Part shown: positions 62,023 to 64,000 of the stretch, piece after piece
Position numbering within the stretch: position 1 is the stretch's first letter
How the letters are laid out: every line of letters starts with the position of its first letter
Assembly: GCA_027604505.1 (NCBI GenBank)
Contig: JADIIX010000092.1
Coordinates: 24,819-88,818, forward strand
Direction: 5' to 3'
Source: Gonapodya sp. JEL0774
Taxonomy: Eukaryota > Monoblepharomycota > Monoblepharidomycetes > Monoblepharidales > Gonapodyaceae
DNA: 64,000 bases
The notes under the pieces: model-generated
What the model was told of the DNA's origin: nothing
The model's database searches: none
The model's input: the letters and a program-made list of their open reading frames with translations, nothing else
Program-made: the position numbers and the translations under genes

Positions 62023-62924
62023 TCACAGTACCTTCCGCGTGGATAACACCAATTGGGAGACGGAAATGAGGGCGGTTGTTGAGGGAGTGCGTCCGAAGTA
62101 TAGAATTGAACAGCAGGTCATGTTAGAACAGGTGTACGTACAAATTCTTGACGAAGCTCTTACATTTGGGATGACATGGTAGTATCTTGCAACAGCCAGC
62201 CAACTGCTGACTTGTGTGATGCTAGTCTTGCCAGCCCCTTTGAAACTTTTGGCGATGTCGGAGTTGGTCAGCAACCTCCTGTTGCTGTTGGCAAAGGTAA
62301 TTGCCCGGCTCATAGTGACGTAGGTGTTGTACGGGGTCATGGGTACATCTGTTGGAGATGGAGGTGAGTGAAGGATGGTTGGCGCAATGGTTAGGTACTC
62401 GCATGCCTCATTGGAGTAGTTCATCATGGACCCTATACCCAAGCGCATCCTGTCTGGTGTGTCAGCCTACAGTGTGTGAATCATACCTTGAGTTGGGATA
62501 CTGAATGGAATTGTGAATGTTCTCCAACACTCACCCTTAGAACAATTGCACTGACTGTCTTCGTCCCATCCAGAAGACCTGGAAGAAACTCTATCTCCTC
62601 GCCAGCTCCTTGAGGCGGATGAGCGTGATAAGACGGTGATTTCCATTGACAATGCCATAGAGACTGTGTCCCAGCTAGATGAGGATCACGACACTTATGT
62701 GGAGCCAGCCGAGCTTGTCGATGGCGGTCTTGGAGTAGGCTAGTTGTCAGTAAGATAGAAATGAAAAGGTTATCACCTGCTTACATGAGCTCCTTGATGC
62801 CTTTCTCATAGCGTTCCCGTACTTGCTCAGACCACCCATGGTCCAGCCAGATATCCTTGACAGAAACTTGGCAATTGCCAGGGAGGCGGTAACAATCAAT
62901 TAGTTGTTGGATGTTGCCTTCCAT
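62023..62924 (-). pseudogene. Degenerate gene with a ParB/Srx-like hint
   Basis: From ATG 62924 the minus strand reads MEGNIQQLIDCYRLPGNCQV and DIWLDHGWSEQVRERYEKGI. Farther on, one frame holds YGIVNGNHRLITLIRLKEL, the N-G-N-H-R pattern seen in ParB/sulfiredoxin-fold proteins, but it is preceded by a TAG and followed by a TAG. Another frame stays open to LPGLLDGTKTVSAIVLR. This joins by a good intron (donor GTGAGTGTT, acceptor CACTGTAG) to ADTPDRMRLGIGSMMNYSNE and LLTNSDIAKSFKGAGKTSIT, which looks like a helix-turn-helix. Either two compensating shifts have broken an older ParB-like gene, or the NGNHR string is a coincidence and the open frame is the real one. Low confidence. Confidence 0.25.
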
Positions 62925-62968
62925 TGAAGCAATGCTTGTAATCAAAGCAAGTTCCTGGTATTTGAAAG

Positions 62969-63500
62969 ACGTGATCTTGGAAAGTGCAATCAGGCCCTCT
63001 CCGGTCTGGAGCGGGCCTGTTTTGACCTTCCGAGATCATGCCCCAAAACCAAACTGGTACATCTGCTCCAACCAGTTTAAAATGTCCCCGCTCCATTCTG
63101 GAGCAGCCCTATTTTCAGAGAGTCTAATGATGCACTTTTGAGTGGTTCTTTGGTCATGAATATTGGACCAAAAACGTGATCCGCTCCGGACTGGAGAGAG
63201 CCCATTTTCAGCTTCCAAGATGGTCCTCCAAACCAACCTCCACCTCCAATCTAAAACACCCCCCGCTCCTTTCTGGAGCAGTCTCATTTTCAGAGAGTGC
63301 ATTGAAGTACTATTGAGGCATCTTTTTGTTCACGTATGCTGGACCCAAAAAGTAGTCCTCTCTGGACTGGAGAGAGCCCATTTTCAGCTTCAGAGATTGT
63401 CCTGCAAACCAACCTCAACCACCACTCTAAAACACCCCCCGCTCCGTTCCGGAGGAGTCCACTTTTCCCAGACAATTTGCTATAGAGCAGCGACAATTTT
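62969..63500. repeat. Three imperfect tandem repeats of about 176-204 bp
   Basis: Units start at about 62969, 63171 and 63347. Shared blocks are GGACTGGAGAGAGCCCATTT, CAAACCAACCTC, TCTAAAACACCCCCCGCTCC and TTTTCAGAGAGT. Each unit carries two short palindromes of the form CTCCNNNCTGGAG or GCTCCNTTCTGGAGC. The first unit is the most diverged; the third breaks off near 63500. Confidence 0.75.
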
Positions 63501-63665
63501 ACACAGAAACTTCATGTAATTCAGTGTTGGATTTCTGCATTAGTGGACGAAAAAAGAGGGCTACTCTGTTGCAGAGCGGCGTATCCAAACTAAGCAGGCC
63601 GCCCCATATTACAGGTGCAAACAGATCCAGCCACTCTGCCAGCCACCTTACCAACTGCAATCATT
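63501..63665. other. Spacer between repeats and terminal ORF
   Basis: No gene is seen. A TAA at about 63588 closes the frame of the downstream ORF on its 5' side, so that ORF begins at 63666 or at an acceptor near CATATTACAG (63621). Confidence 0.35.
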
Positions 63666-64000
63666 ATGCGTGAATTCATCAGTGGCCACGAAACATCTAT
63701 ACGCTTCAGAACGAGTTTGACATCTATCAACAAGGATGTTCCGTGTGTTCACCTGAACATGGATCCTCCAACACTCCTCCGTGATGTAGCATCTTCACAA
63801 CTAATCCATTGCGTTGAATGCACCTACACCATGAAGAGCAGTGGAATGTTTACTGTTATTGGCGAGCCTACCACAGCGTCTTCTAGACCAGCACCTCCTT
63901 CTCCCAGAATTGTCAATCTCAATGACAATGAGTACTACAGGCTGAGGGCATACTTCATCAAACACTCCGAGATTGCTACATATCTTCAGAACAAGCAGTT
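63666..64000 (+). CDS. Unknown ORF, cut by the window end
   Basis: An open frame from ATG 63666 (MREFISGHETSIRFRTSLTS) runs off the window without a stop for 111 codons. It includes HLNMDPPTLLRDVASSQLIH, YTMKSSGMFTVIGEPTTASS and NLNDNEYYRLRAYFIKHSE. The composition looks coding (few stops, CpG moderate) but I recognise no domain. It could belong to a mobile element or to an accessory gene. Confidence 0.4.
   Translation, partial: MREFISGHETSIRFRTSLTSINKDVPCVHLNMDPPTLLRDVASSQLIHCVECTYTMKSSGMFTVIGEPTTASSRPAPPSPRIVNLNDNEYYRLRAYFIKHSEIATYLQNKQ

Overview
The window looks like nuclear DNA of a fungus, most probably a zoosporic (flagellated, chytrid-like) one. The fungal call rests on a complete eEF3 gene, fungal-type PET127, bifunctional ADE5,7, END3 and GCD7, and short GT-AG introns of mostly 50-150 nt in nearly every gene. 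The flagellate part is inference: a gene near 56-57.4 kb resembles the N-terminus of the centriole protein CEP295, and its neighbour at 54-55.7 kb may be a Fuzzy/longin-type protein. No prokaryotic features, CRISPR arrays, rRNA or convincing tRNA genes were seen.

Layout. 0.9-6.2 kb: secreted M14 carboxypeptidase and a glomulin/ALF4/YBP-like helical protein (both minus). 6.5-10.3 kb: an intronless HExxH protein (minus) divergent from PET127 (plus). 11.2-17.0 kb: eEF3 (17 exons, including a 4-nt exon) and an unknown Ser/Pro/Gly-rich protein. 17.4-30.7 kb: ADE4, a HAD phosphatase-like gene, RER1, a METTL2/TRM140-type tRNA m3C methyltransferase, GPI1 and ADE5,7. 30.8-36.3 kb: CAF1/POP2 deadenylase and eIF2B-beta (GCD7). 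36.3-38.4 kb: a gene-poor stretch with diverged repeats. 38.4-53.9 kb: ankyrin protein, END3, ornithine decarboxylase, ADE1, AIF-like oxidoreductase, RRP4 and a BSD-domain protein. 54.0-57.4 kb: the two candidate cilium/centriole genes. 57.5-64 kb: accessory DNA with a decayed Copia element, a 311-bp inverted-repeat element, a degenerate gene with a ParB-like hint, about 180-200-bp tandem repeats and an unknown ORF running off the end.

Themes. Three enzymes of de novo purine synthesis (ADE4, ADE5,7, ADE1) lie on the same strand within 31 kb. Others serve translation and RNA metabolism (eEF3, GCD7, CAF1, RRP4, m3C methyltransferase, PET127) and membrane traffic or GPI assembly (RER1, END3, GPI1). 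Several neighbours are divergent with only 105-145 bp between start codons, so they probably share promoters. Exons were joined by hand using splice motifs and conserved protein motifs. The eEF3 model closes exactly in frame; other internal splice sites are less certain, and each CDS span is the genomic extent including introns.
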